DNA from: Clostridium sp. Marseille-P299
GTDB lineage: Bacteria > Bacillota > Clostridia > Lachnospirales > Lachnospiraceae
Length of the DNA: 64,000 bases
Assembly (NCBI RefSeq): GCF_900078195.1
Contig: NZ_FJVE01000006.1
Coordinates: 684,501-748,500 of the forward strand
Direction: 5' to 3'
The position numbers were made by a program, and so were the translations under genes. Below the pieces are notes generated by a model. The model had not been told where the DNA came from. It saw nothing but the letters and a program-made list of their open reading frames with translations, and ran no database searches. Below, piece after piece: positions 63,999 through 64,000 of this stretch (positions are counted from its first letter, which is position 1; every line of letters starts with the position of its first letter).

Positions 63999-64000
63999 GC

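Overview
The window is an AT-rich chromosomal segment from an anaerobic, low-G+C Gram-positive bacterium, most likely a Lachnospiraceae (clostridial cluster XIVa) species similar to Lachnoclostridium (Clostridium) phytofermentans. The evidence is the gene set: pyruvate phosphate dikinase, an archaeal-type AspRS with GatCAB, LL-diaminopimelate aminotransferase, a clostridial ferredoxin, T-box, ZTP and M-box leaders, and strong AGGAGG ribosome binding sites. The species guess comes from gene content only. No rRNA, tRNA or CRISPR array was seen.

Layout. 0-5.2 kb: a divergent FeoA/DtxR-type iron pair, a complete IS150-group IS3 element (1217-2759) sitting in the loop of a terminator, and a small redox cluster (DUF1858 protein, one-cluster ferredoxin, and a divergent conserved protein). 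5.4-9.9 kb: a LysR regulator followed by a tight five-gene redox/detoxification cassette (cupin, flavodoxin, acetyltransferase, aldo/keto reductase, carboxymuconolactone-decarboxylase-like) with G+C-richer codons than its surroundings, so probably acquired. 10.0-12.9 kb: two diverged tandem IS91-type elements; the second transposase is frameshifted. 13.4-18.6 kb: a minus-strand island with the look of a defence locus. It holds an ABC-type ATPase plus a TOPRIM-like protein, a 41-residue Lys/Ser-rich peptide, and a module of a metallo-beta-lactamase-fold hydrolase, an unknown protein, a four-helix membrane protein and a zinc-finger protein. This is the best candidate for an undescribed system.

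19-64 kb is mostly conserved chromosome: ppdK, glyS, yqzL-recO, era, an M16 protease, a cold-shock protein, a GntR/ABC transporter operon, purH, a polymerase/ligase-like membrane protein with a DHH phosphoesterase, aspS-gatC-gatA-gatB, a sensory diguanylate cyclase, an LTA-synthase-like protein, an S66 peptidase, dapF and dapL, glnA with an ANTAR regulator, a PHP phosphatase, a BspA-like leucine-rich-repeat protein, an ABC exporter and mgtE.

RNA-level control is unusually visible. There is a ZTP riboswitch before purH, a T-box before the transamidation operon with overlapping Glu/Asn triplets in the specifier region, an M-box far upstream of mgtE, and two terminators in tandem between a consensus promoter and glnA, with an ANTAR-type antiterminator protein just downstream. 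Seven successive hairpins, including four 40-bp repeats, precede the membrane ligase gene. Several intergenic inverted repeats (12.9, 47.2 and 61.2 kb) remain unexplained.
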